A stretch of DNA of 64,000 nucleotides from Tetragonia tetragonoides (taxonomy: Eukaryota > Streptophyta > Magnoliopsida > Caryophyllales > Aizoaceae), in contig CM076147.1 in NCBI GenBank assembly GCA_038025085.1, forward strand, positions 25,025,001 through 25,089,000, given 5' to 3'. Positions 1 to 8,597 of this stretch are shown one piece after another. The position numbers were made by a program, and so were the translations under genes. How positions within the stretch are numbered: position 1 is the stretch's first letter; every line of letters starts with the position of its first letter. A model generated the notes under the pieces. That model ran no database searches and was not told the origin of the DNA. It saw only the letters and a program-made list of their open reading frames with translations.

Positions 1-11
1 GCACACCGCCA

Positions 12-1167
12 TTGTCACCTCAAGCCTCGCCACCTAATTCACCTAAGTCCGCTATGTCTGGAGACGCTGAGAAAACCGCTGACCAAAGGATGGATGACCT
101 TTTAGCCCAATTGGTCGCCATGAATGCTAAATTCACTGATATGGAAGCCCGTGTCGCTAAGTTGGATCCCCCTACTAGGGATGATGATGAGCCCAAGCCC
201 AACAAGGATAAGACTGAGTCCTCCACTAAAGAGGTCCAAGAACTCGAAGCTAAACTGAATAGGCTTGAGTCCGTTCTAGGCAAAAGTCGTGTCTTCAATG
301 ACATGATCATCAATTCTGAAGGCTATGCTCCCCACATCAAGGGAAAGTTACCCACTAAGTTTTCCATGCCTGAAGTTCCCACGTTCAAAGGAACTGATGA
401 TCCACATACAAGATCACATTAGAGCTTTTACCACTGCATTGGGCCTTAGAGGCATTGAGCAAGAGTTGTATGTTCACCTCTTTCCCCAAACCTTGGACCC
501 CGTTGTAAGGGCCTGGTTCTTCAAATTACCCACCCAAAAGTTGCAGAAATGGGAAGACTTATACACTTTGTTCCTTGAGAGATACGCTGACAATGTCCTG
601 CCTCCCATGACATTGAGAGAATTGGACATCACCAAGCAAGGTGACAAAGAGGTAATCACCAATTTCGTAAGAAGATGGAGAACTAAGGTTGCTGAAATGA
701 TTGATCGCCCGTCTGAAGGGGATCAAATTAGAATGCTAGTCCAGAACTTGGCATCTGAATACCGTGAGCACATGAAGTTTCAACCCATAACCACTTATGC
801 CAAACTAACTGAAGTAGGCATGGCCATTTAAGATGACCAACTCCAAAGAGGGAAGAACAAGGTCACTTACAACAACAACACAAGTGGTTACAAGGATAAG
901 AAATACACCAATACCAATCATGCCTCCACAAGTAGAGGAAATGAAGTGAACACCATTGCTGACAGTCGTCCAAGAAGGTTTACTCCCCTCGGGATGCCTT
1001 ACGCCAAGGTCTTAGACAAATTAGTCAAAGGAGACTATCTACACCCGATTGGGCCTACTCCGGATCCACCCAAAGAGAAAACGATCACCATACTGGAACG
1101 AGTCTGCATTCTGCAAGTACCATAGGGGTCGTGGGCACGATACCGAAGTGTTACACTCTCAAGGAGA
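12..1167 (+). pseudogene. gag: Gag fragment of a Tat-type Gypsy element (element H)
   Basis: This is the Gag polyprotein of a Ty3/Gypsy Tat-lineage retrotransposon, the structural protein of the cytoplasmic particle. The reading frame runs from 12 to about 405, shifts by a few bases, continues 415-831 to a TAA, then goes on without a stop-free frame to about 1167. Visible blocks are an N-terminal acidic and coiled region, the motif MPEVPTFKGTDDP, the capsid core (IRAFTTALGLRG, VRAWFFKL, RYADNV, RWRTKVAEM) and the basic linker. A CCHC-like knuckle (CKYHRGRGHDTE) lies near 1105-1140. It closely resembles the gag genes at 3683 and 44328 but is a distinct copy. The 5' part lies beyond the window, and the 3' part ends abruptly at an LTR fragment of another element. 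The frameshift near 405-420 and the stop at 829 make it a broken copy. Confidence 0.85.
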
Positions 1168-1334
1168 AAATGGAGTCCAAAACTGAGAGATAGGCCTCTT
1201 TGAACGTAAGGGCACGAAAGGGAACCCAAACCCATGAGTCAACCCTTGGTCAAACAAGGGAACTCAGTCAATCCCGCGTGGTCCCCCTCGGAAAAGCCTC
1301 CCCCGCACGAAAATCATGTCAGGCGTCTATGCAG

Positions 1335-1500
1335 GCACACCGCACCAGGTCCAAGCAGCCACGCTTGGGCTCAAGCGGTGGCCGCTAGGACAAGCGGCTG
1401 TGCCGCTAGGCCAAGCGGTTTGATCGCTTGCCTGGCGGCTAAGCCGCTTGCCAAGCGATTTGACCGCTTGGCCATTTATCCTAGCGGCTTGGCCTCCTGG
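1335..1500 (+). promoter_or_regulatory. CGG/CCG hairpin cluster in the LTR promoter of element A
   Basis: About eight short inverted repeats of the form AGCGGY-N3/4-RCCGCT are packed here, for example AGCGGCTGTGCCGCT and GCGGCTAAGCCGC. The cluster lies 70-240 bp upstream of the TATA box. The same module sits in the other A-family LTRs (32140-32270, 41915-42085) and upstream of the antisense genes. I infer a regulatory or methylation-dense role; no known binding site is recognised. Confidence 0.6.
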
Positions 1501-1572
1501 AACCTTTCTTGCGGACGACAAATTTCAAGGCCCATTCGATTTCCATGCCAAACCCTAGCAACCCCCCTCTTC

Positions 1573-1580
1573 TATATAAA
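1573..1580 (+). promoter_or_regulatory. TATA box of the 5' LTR of element A
   Basis: TATATAAA stands in a C-rich context (CTCTTCTATATAAACAAACC), as is usual for plant LTR promoters. The same box is at 32338-32345 in the 3' LTR and at 42158-42165 in element C. Transcription would start roughly 30 bp downstream. Confidence 0.75.
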
Positions 1581-2587
1581 CAAACCTTAGGGTTCAGTTG
1601 AAGAGGTTGGCAGTTTTCCTGTCAAGGTTTGACATTCTCTCTGAAAGGTGGGTCTTTTGGCTGAACATTCTCTGTCATATTACAAACCCTAAATTCTGAT
1701 TCTACTCCTTCTTTAGGATTATCCCTAGCACCACAAAATAAACCTTCATACTTCATCAATAGCATGAATTCAAGCAATACAACCCAATAAGTTCATTGTG
1801 AGCATCCAGGTAATCCAACCTGAGGGTTTTCAATAATATTTATTTTGCTTGTTATTACTGACGATTTTGGTTTATGTGATATGTACATGCATGACGCGTT
1901 TTGAGCAAAAGGGCTTGTATTAAGCCTAAGTTTATGGATGAATGATGGTTTTCAATGTTGTTATTATTGCTTTATTATGAATGAATTATGCTTATTTTTG
2001 TGGATTGGTGGATGAATTGGGTGTTTGTCCTTCTAATTCGCAGTTTTTTAGCATATTTATCGTTTTCTAGCAATAAAAGGCATGTAACTTGATAAATTGT
2101 TTAATGTGGTCACATTAATAATGCTTGTTCAAACCCATTAGTTAAAACTAGGAATTTGGACAAATTGTGCCTTGTTTGGAACCGTAGCATTAATAATTAT
2201 ATTGAATCGATTAGTAAAGGCCGTTTGTTGTTAACGGGAGAGTTGGGTGCCTAACACCTTCCTAACTTGTACCTACGCCCCCGAACTCATTTATGAAATC
2301 AATTTCCCCAATAGGGATTGGGGTGCACAGGAGTCGGGTTGACGTCTTTCTAGACTATCGACTTGATTTCCAAGGTTTCCAAATTACCTCAAAATTTGGT
2401 GGCGACTTCCGACAATCTTAATCATTTCCTTGGTACAAAAATGTCCATGTGCATATACACTAAAAGATTCACGAAATTCAATCACCCAACGCGCTCTCCC
2501 AGGCTGTCCGGAAAACCCGACCCCCCGAAAGGAGGGCCGAAGGTGAGGCACGCGGAAAAGAGGGGAGAAAAATACGGCAGCCTACAA

Positions 2588-2605
2588 TGGCGACTTCACT
2601 GGGGA
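2588..2605 (+). other. Primer-binding site of element A
   Basis: TGGCGACTTCACTGGGGA begins two bases after the LTR end CCTACA, the usual position of the tRNA primer-binding site. The related site in element B is TGGCGACTCTGCTGGGGAC. I do not assign the tRNA with certainty. Confidence 0.75.
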
Positions 2606-3682
2606 CATGATTAAGAGGGTGTAACTTGAAAATCGATTCATTATAATTGTTTTTGCTTGGTTCACTACCTTGAGTGTTCTTATTATTATTTTGTGACTTG
2701 TCATTCATCTATTAATTCGCATTTATTGCATTCATGTGCATGCGCTTGCGCGACTTCCGAGCTTGTTTTCAAAAGTTCAAACCAGTTTTTAGCCAATGGA
2801 GTGTGGTGAAGTGCCTTGGTGAGAATCCACTCGATTCTTCTTTGCTCTACGCATTCGTCCACTCGACGAGTAGGATAACTAGAATTCCTCACATTGTCGC
2901 GCATCCCGTGGATTGTAGTACATTCTTGATCATGAGTACCTTTTGACCAAAACCCTTAAGCCTACCCCATTGCATGAACTAGAACCGATGTTTTAGGTTG
3001 AAACTCAGTCCCATGTCCATGCTAGATTTGCATAATCATGTCATATTGCATTGTTTGTTGTTTGCCCATATATGAACGCAATCTTTGCGTAGTCTTTTTG
3101 GTTGTCATAGAATATTAGGTTAGACCCCAATTAGGATCTTTCCTTTTTTTAAGTCTAGACTTTGTCTTAAGATCGAGTCTAGAATCTTTATGTTTAGGAA
3201 ATAATATCCTTGAATGTTCTATATGATGCTCGTTATCTTAGGAAAGATTTTAATGCTTTATTCTTTCCTTTTAATTAAGTAGTGAGTCTAGGTCAAAAGA
3301 TCTCAATAAATATCTCTCCCTTCTCCTTTTAGTCAAGAGTATAATATCTTTTGCTTTATCCCATATTGAGTCGAGATATTATCTCTCCCCTCTCCTTTTA
3401 GTCAAGAGTATAATATCTTTTGCTTTATCCCATATTAAGTCGAGATAATATCTCTCCCCTCTCCTTTTAGTCAAGAGTATAATATCTTTTGCTTTATCCC
3501 ATATTGAGTCGAGATAATATCTCTCCCCTCTCCTTTTTAGTCAAGACTATAATATCTTTTGCTTTATCCCATATTGAGTCGAGATCTTTGATCTAAACCC
3601 ATTACTTAGTTCCCAAGGGTAACTATGTTGATAGAATGTCCTAGATAAAAACATCCCATATTTGTTTTAAAACTTTTTTTTC
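2606..3682 (+). other. Untranslated leader of element A
   Basis: No long reading frame is present. The leader is shared with element C (43096-44327), including a conserved stretch on both sides of the array of 68-bp repeats. It is expected to hold packaging signals and the gag translation start context, but none can be named from sequence alone. Confidence 0.6.
3300..3592 (+). repeat. 68-bp tandem repeats in the leader of element A
   Basis: About four copies of a 67-70-bp unit are present. Each contains TCTCTCCCCTCTCC, TTTTAGTCAAGAGTATAATA, TCTTTTGCTTTATCCCATAT and TGAGTCGAGATA. The same array with slightly diverged units is in element C at 43840-44100, so it predates the split of A and C. 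Units differ by single substitutions and one-base indels. Confidence 0.85.
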
Positions 3683-4798
3683 GTGGAACTTGTTAGTCTT
3701 TCCTGTTCTAAGTCTTATCCGCTGTCCAGGATTGGGAAGAAAACAGTCGGCGCAAAAAGTTGGGAACGCGATCATAGTAATCAACGTCTTGTTAGGAAGC
3801 TCGTAGTGGAATCTCCCCCTTCGAGCAAAGCTAGGCCTGACGCAGTATTTGTTACTCCACCTTCGTATCAACCATCTTGTTCTAAGTTGACTGAAATGGC
3901 CGAAGATGATATGCCCCCTCCACCACCTAAGACTATTGATGAGATGTTGACTGAAATGATGAAAATGTTGAAAACTATGGGAAACCGTGTGACATGGATA
4001 GAGGGCAAGGTCAAAGAAGCTGACCCTCTTAACCAGGATGATCCACCACCTCGAGATGACAAGGTAGAAGAGCTAAGTGGTCAAATTAAGAACCTTGAGT
4101 TAGCTCTAACTCAAAACAAGATCATAAGTGACTACATGATCAATGCTGAAGGATACCCCTCTCACGTCAAGGGGAAGCTCCCACAAAAGTTCTCTATGCT
4201 TGAAGTCCCCATCTTCAAAGGGACTGATGATCCAAAAGATCACATAAGGGCCTTCACCACTGCAATGGGCCTAAGAGGAGTAGATCCTGACCTCTATATT
4301 CATCTTTTCTCACAAACCTTGGACCTCACTGTTAGGGCATGGTTTTTCAAGCTCGAACCCAATCAGGTTCAGGAATGGAACAAAGTGTCCAGTTTATTTC
4401 TCACCAGGTATGCCGATAATGTCATCCAACCAACCACCATGAGAGAGTTGGAAGCAATCAAGCAAGGTGAAAATGAAAGCTTCACTGATTTTGTTCAGAA
4501 ATGGAGAACTAAAGTGACCGAAATGCTCGACCGTCCATCCAAGGAAGAGCAAATTCGAAAACTCATCAAGAACTTACAACCTCCTTACTTGAATCTTCTC
4601 AAATACCAAGCAATTACTTCATACGCACAACTCAGTAGTGTGGGATTGCTCATAGAGGATGATCAAGCACTCAAAAAGGAGAAAAACAAGAACTTCTTCA
4701 ACAAGGGCACTTATAACTCAAGATACAAGAAGAACCCCGATTCGGGAAACTCTTGCAACAAGGTTAATGAAATCAATGCTGTCCACGACAAGCCGTAA
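3683..4798 (+). CDS. gag: Gag polyprotein, N-terminal and capsid part (element A)
   Basis: This frame encodes the Gag of a Tat Gypsy element, which assembles the particle that packages genomic RNA. Visible blocks are a poly-proline segment (DDMPPPPPKT, residues about 76-85), a coiled segment and the motif FKGTDDPKDHIRAFTTAMGL. These are followed by VRAWFFKLEPNQ, RYADNVIQPTTMRELEAIKQ and RWRTKVTEMLDRPS. The tail is basic and rich in N and K. A start at MAEDDMPPPPP (3896) is also possible, since the upstream part differs in the sister copy at 44328. The frame ends at TAA 4796-4798, where the sister copy reads CAA-like sequence, so this stop is probably a mutation. Homologous sequence continues downstream to the zinc knuckle. 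Confidence 0.85.
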   Translation: MELVSLSCSKSYPLSRIGKKTVGAKSWERDHSNQRLVRKLVVESPPSSKARPDAVFVTPPSYQPSCSKLTEMAEDDMPPPPPKTIDEMLTEMMKMLKTMGNRVTWIEGKVKEADPLNQDDPPPRDDKVEELSGQIKNLELALTQNKIISDYMINAEGYPSHVKGKLPQKFSMLEVPIFKGTDDPKDHIRAFTTAMGLRGVDPDLYIHLFSQTLDLTVRAWFFKLEPNQVQEWNKVSSLFLTRYADNVIQPTTMRELEAIKQGENESFTDFVQKWRTKVTEMLDRPSKEEQIRKLIKNLQPPYLNLLKYQAITSYAQLSSVGLLIEDDQALKKEKNKNFFNKGTYNSRYKKNPDSGNSCNKVNEINAVHDKP

Positions 4799-5457
4799 AG
4801 GCAATACACCCCATTGGGTATGACCTATGCCAAAGCTTTGGAAAAACTTTTCAAGAATGACTACCTCAATGTTGTGGGCCCCACTCCGGATCCCGACGTC
4901 GAAAAGTAGAGCCCGTCATGAAACCCTAATCTTTATTACAAATTCCATAGAGGAAAGGACATGACACTGAGAAGTGTTGGACACTCAAGAATAAAGTCCA
5001 GGATCTTTTTGACAATGGGACTATTCCCAAGCCAAAGAATATTCCCACTCCAAATAACAACACCAATCCTCTAGGCGCAGTTTTCGTCATTACAAATGGA
5101 GAAGAGGGAGAAGTCCCTCTCGCCTGATTGTGCCAATTGGACATCGTGTCCCACCATTTAAGATTGAATCCCTCCATCTAGAGGTAGCCGGACTTTGGGA
5201 AAGCGATAGCGATGAGGAAGATGCTACTCTCCAGATTTCCAAAGTATGGTATGACTCTATAGACGAAGAATCTCCTAATGTTGAACACCTCACGAGGTCG
5301 GGAAGGCACTACATACCTCCCCATCTCCAAAATAAGGATCCACTACAAAACACAGCTTCAGTTCTACTGCAAGTGAGAGATTCTCCGCTAGTCCAGAACA
5401 AGGACCAAAATCCTCCAAACGAGGACGATGGCACTACACTGCTTAAATAGCTTCAAA
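4799..5457 (+). pseudogene. gag: Gag C-terminal part with zinc knuckle (element A)
   Basis: Conceptual translation, with stops and shifts, gives the Tat Gag tail. It begins with PLGMTYAKALEKL and a PTPDP motif, followed by the knuckle remainder FHRGKGHDTEKCWTLKNKV. Next come an asparagine-rich stretch, an acidic segment (ESDSDEEDA) and TRSGRHYIPP. A clean frame exists only at 5130-5450. The knuckle's first cysteine context is degraded (YYKFHRGKGHDTEKC). It joins the gag frame at 3683 upstream and the protease region downstream, and in an active element would be one polyprotein with them. Confidence 0.75.
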
Positions 5458-5944
5458 AGACTAAGGCCGATATCTCTATATGGCAGCTCCTGACTACTTC
5501 CCTAGTACACAGGAAAGCTTTGCTAAAGGCACTTAATCAAACCATGGTCCCCCGAAGCTACTCCGGATGACTTGGTCAACTTCCTCACAAAAGGGAATTC
5601 CTCACAAGCAATTGTATTCATTAATGAAGACCTTCCACCCGAAGGAACTCATCACAATAAGGCACTCTACGTACCTAACTTCCATATGCGAGAAGAAACA
5701 AGTCCCAGTGACTTTAGTAGACAATGGATCCGCTATCAACGTTTGTCCTCTAAGGACCGCTCAATGTTTGGGCATAAACGTCAACAACCTCGCACACGCC
5801 GCACAAGGGTTGAGAGCCTATGACAACTCCAAATGAAATGTTCTAGGCACATTCTCAATCAACCTTAACACCGGACCCGTTGAGAAAATGGTACAATTCC
5901 ATGTCATCGATATCCCAACTTCTTTCAATTTACTCCTAGGGCGC
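5458..5944 (+). pseudogene. pol: Protease region of element A, left half
   Basis: This is the aspartic protease of the Gag-Pol polyprotein. The catalytic motif LVDNGSAINVCPL lies at 5714-5752 (DNGSA codons 5720-5734). The N in second position is normal for this lineage, where other proteases have DSG or DTG. Upstream is the family-typical ISIWQLLTTSLVHRKALLKA segment, and downstream GLRAYDNSK and the ending SFNLLLGR. The reading frame changes near 5570 and 5690 and has a stop at 5834. At 5944 it is cut by element B, and its continuation (PWLHGLNAIASTLHQKVKMM) resumes after 19999. Confidence 0.85.
5940..5944. repeat. Target-site duplication, left copy, of element B
   Basis: GGCGC here and GGCAC at 19995-19999 flank element B. 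The one mismatch (G to A in a CpG) is a typical decay. Removing B and one copy restores the continuous protease coding region of element A, which confirms the insertion. Confidence 0.9.
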
Positions 5945-6723
5945 TGTAAGGACCCGGGATTTTTCTAATCCTTGTTTCCACGGAGTGCTTCCTTTTAGAA
6001 AATTTGTCAGTTGGGGGCTTAGATAAGTTCAAGGGACCATCAAGTTAGAAAAGCTTTTGAAAAGACTTGAATAAAAAAAACCATGAAAGAGGTCACAAAT
6101 CTGCTATCGACGTTTTATCGAAGGGACAAACCGAAGGGACAACCCAATAGAGCGATAAGTGAACTAATCATGTTTTTAGAAAGACTCACTCTTATATAAA
6201 ACATATAAGTACCCAAGAATAAAGGGTTTGGGGGCGAAGGTACGAGGTGGATGGGAAGGTGTTAGGCACCCAACTCGCCTGTATTATGACGGCCTCTACT
6301 AACTCAAGTTTGCTTAATAATTTAAAGACATAATTCCCATGCAAAACCGGATTAACAACCTAGACTTAGACTATTAATTGGTGTATCACAAGCATCACAA
6401 CATTTATTTTTAACCCTTATTTAGAGATGCATTTGATTGACAAGTTGAGCAGCACAACGATTATACAGACAATATTTAGGAAGCAATAAAAACGTGACCT
6501 AGCATGATATCTACATTATGACTACTTAGAAAATAAACAATTCAGCAAATAATTTAATTTGAGCCCTCAGGAATTTGTACCTAAACTGTAGGCTATATTT
6601 GACAAGAATAGTAAAAATAGATCTCAAGTTTGGAAGAAAGAGGGGGAAGCTCGGTGTCAATACTCCGGAGAATAGAGGTTGTCAACTGTAGACTGTGTGT
6701 TTTGAACTGAGGGTGAAGGGTTG

Positions 6724-6731
6724 TTTATATA
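6724..6731 (-). promoter_or_regulatory. TATA box of the B-family LTR
   Basis: On the minus strand the sequence reads TATATAAA in CCATGCCTATATAAACAA. The solo LTR has the same box (CCTATATAAACGATCC, near 38432-38442), while the 5' LTR copy has decayed (AATATAAA near 19502-19509). Confidence 0.7.
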
Positions 6732-6866
6732 GGCATGGAAAAGTAGGGTTGTACGGTCGAATTTGAGCTGAAAAATGAGACGGGCTTAAAAAATGAGACG
6801 GGCCCAAAGGGAAGTCAGCGCCACTAGCGGCCCTGGCCTGGGCCGCTGACGGCTGTCAGCAGCCAG

Positions 6867-6895
6867 CTGGATGACGTCATAATGACATCATCCAG
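6867..6895. promoter_or_regulatory. TGACGTCA palindrome in the U3 of element B (3' LTR)
   Basis: The arms CTGGATGACGTCA and TGACATCATCCAG are separated by TAA. The copy in the 5' LTR (19653-19681) is a perfect 13-bp inverted repeat with two TGACGTCA sites. TGACGTCA is the classical C-box/TGA-type bZIP site in plants, so an enhancer role is likely. Confidence 0.65.
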
Positions 6896-7210
6896 CCCAT
6901 TTTCATTTTTCGGAGGATTTTAAATATTCCAAAAAACATGAAAAGAACGCTCTACCCCTGAACGATAAAAGACGGTTTTACCCTTAAATCGCAACTTGCT
7001 GACCGAGAGTCGGAATGAGGCATGAGACGTGTTGTTGGAAAGCTCTTGAACGGGGCTTCTGAATGGAATGGAATGAAGGAGTGTTTGGAGGGAAAAACCT
7101 GAGACCTTCTCTTAACTATTAAAGCAAAATAGCAGTTCAAGCTTAAACATTGCTCCTTTCATCATCGGGCTTTTGCGGAGAAATTTGAAGATGCTTTTTT
7201 GGCATCTACA

Positions 7211-7254
7211 GAAGCCCCGACTTTGATCGAGCTTGAGTAAAAGCAAAGATCAAA
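7211..7254 (-). other. Polypurine tract and conserved upstream box of element B
   Basis: On the minus strand AAAGTCGGGGCTTC (7224-7211) abuts the LTR start TGTAGATGCC, matching the PPT of elements A and G. TTTGATCTTTGCT at 7254-7242 is the B version of a box found in the same place in elements A, G and D. Confidence 0.75.
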
Positions 7255-7635
7255 GTACTCCGAAGGCGGCATGCAGGATGCTGATGTGCACATGGTGTGT
7301 GAGAGTGTACAGTATGTATGCATATGACGACAAACCTGAGTTGGAACACGCTCGTAGTGTGCTAAGATTTCATCCCTATGAACACAAGAGAAAACAAAGG
7401 TTATAGTAGCAGGATAGAACACCATCAGTAGATGATCTAAATGTCTGCTGGAGGCCTATATTTAGAGTGAATGAAAAAGTTAGTAATACTTTGACAATGA
7501 CCAACGTAGAGTGCTTCGACAAACAGTGACTAAACACCGCTCGGCGGATGTCGAGATTCCGTCCCTGTACGTGAAACGAAAACGTCAACGAGACAGCGTG
7601 ATTAAAAATAATCGGCCGTAAAGTGGTTAGGACAT

Positions 7636-7945
7636 ATGAACTGTTTAAATGCAATAGTTTAAGCAATCATTGACTGAAACATATAAAAATAATGGACAGT
7701 ATAACTGCAACAGTTTAAGCAATCATTGACCGACACAAAAAATAGTAACCTCGTAGAAGGATAGTTTAACCGCAATAGCTTAAGCGATCATTGACTAACA
7801 CCAAAAATTTGTAATTTCGCAGAAGGACAGTTTAACTGCAATAGCTTAAGCGATCAGTGACTGGCCCAACATTTGTAGTTTCGCAGAAGGACAGTTTAAC
7901 CGCAATAGCTTAAGCGACCAGTGACTGGCCCAAAATTTGTACTGT
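7636..7945 (-). repeat. About 70-bp tandem repeats in the 3' region of element B
   Basis: About five degenerate copies are present, each with a GGACAGTTTAACYGCAATAG box followed by YTTAAGCGATCANTGAC and, in later copies, TTTCGCAGAA. The array lies between the antisense PMD-like gene promoter and the PPT, the same place as the unrelated arrays of A, G and D. Confidence 0.75.
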
Positions 7946-8597
7946 TGTGTTGCTTAGCAAGTGCCGATAAAAATTTTCGGGCTCATAAAAAACTTGGGCG
8001 CTCCGGGAGGTGAGAGTCGTCGCAGTGTAGATCCGGGTTTCAGTATTTGGGACCTGCAAAAATAAACGGGTTAGTTTTACCTGTAAATAGTTGGTACCGT
8101 AAAATGGGCCAACTGTCGAATTTGAATCTGTGGGCCAGGGGCTTCGCTCCCGCGCGCTTGGTACTTATATATTGCCTCAAAATGAACTGTAATAACGAAC
8201 TCTGGACTGGAAAAAGGGGTCATGCGTCAGTAGTGGGGCCCGTGCTGCAGGTCTGAAGGGCCGCTAGCGGTGCTGGGGCTCGGTGTGAGGCTGCTAGCGG
8301 CGCTGGGCTTGAGCCAAATAAAAAGCGCTTCGGCGCTTTCTCTCTCTTCTTTTTGCATTTTGGGTCTTCTTCCTCACCGAGCCATTGTCGAGAGGAAGAT
8401 CCTCCATTGTTGAGTGCTTCACTCCACTTGAGGTAAGTCGATTCTTGTCCGTTTGCTTCGGTTTTTGTCTTGAACTTGATTATTTTTCCGCCTAGTTGCT
8501 GAATTTTGGGTTGCATTGTTGAATGGGTGCTTGTTTCTTGCGAATCTGAAACTTTTATTTTCCCACTTGTAGAGAGAGAATGTTCCATTGTGTTCCC
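7946..8597 (+). promoter_or_regulatory. Presumed promoter region of the antisense PMD-like gene in element B
   Basis: No coding frame is supported here. GCCGCTAGCGG-type palindromes at 8260-8300 lie about 300 bp upstream of the first ATG of the cargo gene, matching the arrangement upstream of its relatives in A (30300-30485) and G (36650-36840). A promoter is inferred only from position and from the conserved motif. Confidence 0.45.

Larger units (their letters stand above)
1168..2586 (+). repeat. 5' LTR of element A, truncated at its left end
   Basis: From 1168 the sequence follows the complete LTR at 31792-33348, starting about 180 bp inside it, and ends with CCTACA just before the primer-binding site. 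It contains a CGG/CCG hairpin cluster, a TATA box and the U5 region ending with a short PBS-like GGTGGCGACTTCC near 2398. The missing left end joins directly to gag of element H at an AAAATGGAGTCC-type junction, so the end was lost by deletion. Confidence 0.85.
5945..7210 (-). repeat. 3' LTR of element B
   Basis: On the minus strand it reads TGTAGATGCC at 7210 to CCTTACA at 5945, 1266 bp long. It is clearly the same sequence as 18761-19994 and, in opposite orientation, as the solo LTR at 37945-39227. It contains a TATA box at 6724-6731 and the GATGACGTCA palindrome. Compared with the 5' LTR it has a short extra segment near 6415-6475 and scattered substitutions. Confidence 0.92.

Noticed and set aside
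1234..1590. 118-residue frame in the LTR of element A
   Set aside because: It lies in the GC hairpin cluster upstream of the TATA box; it is not preserved in the other two LTR copies.
2363..2614. 83-residue frame shared by 2363 and 33125
   Set aside because: It is shared only because both are LTR U5 sequence of element A; it spans the LTR/PBS border in the first copy.
3868..4062. Antisense frame over gag with poly-glycine
   Set aside because: It is the shadow of the proline-rich stretch of gag; the equivalent at 44303-44584 arises the same way.
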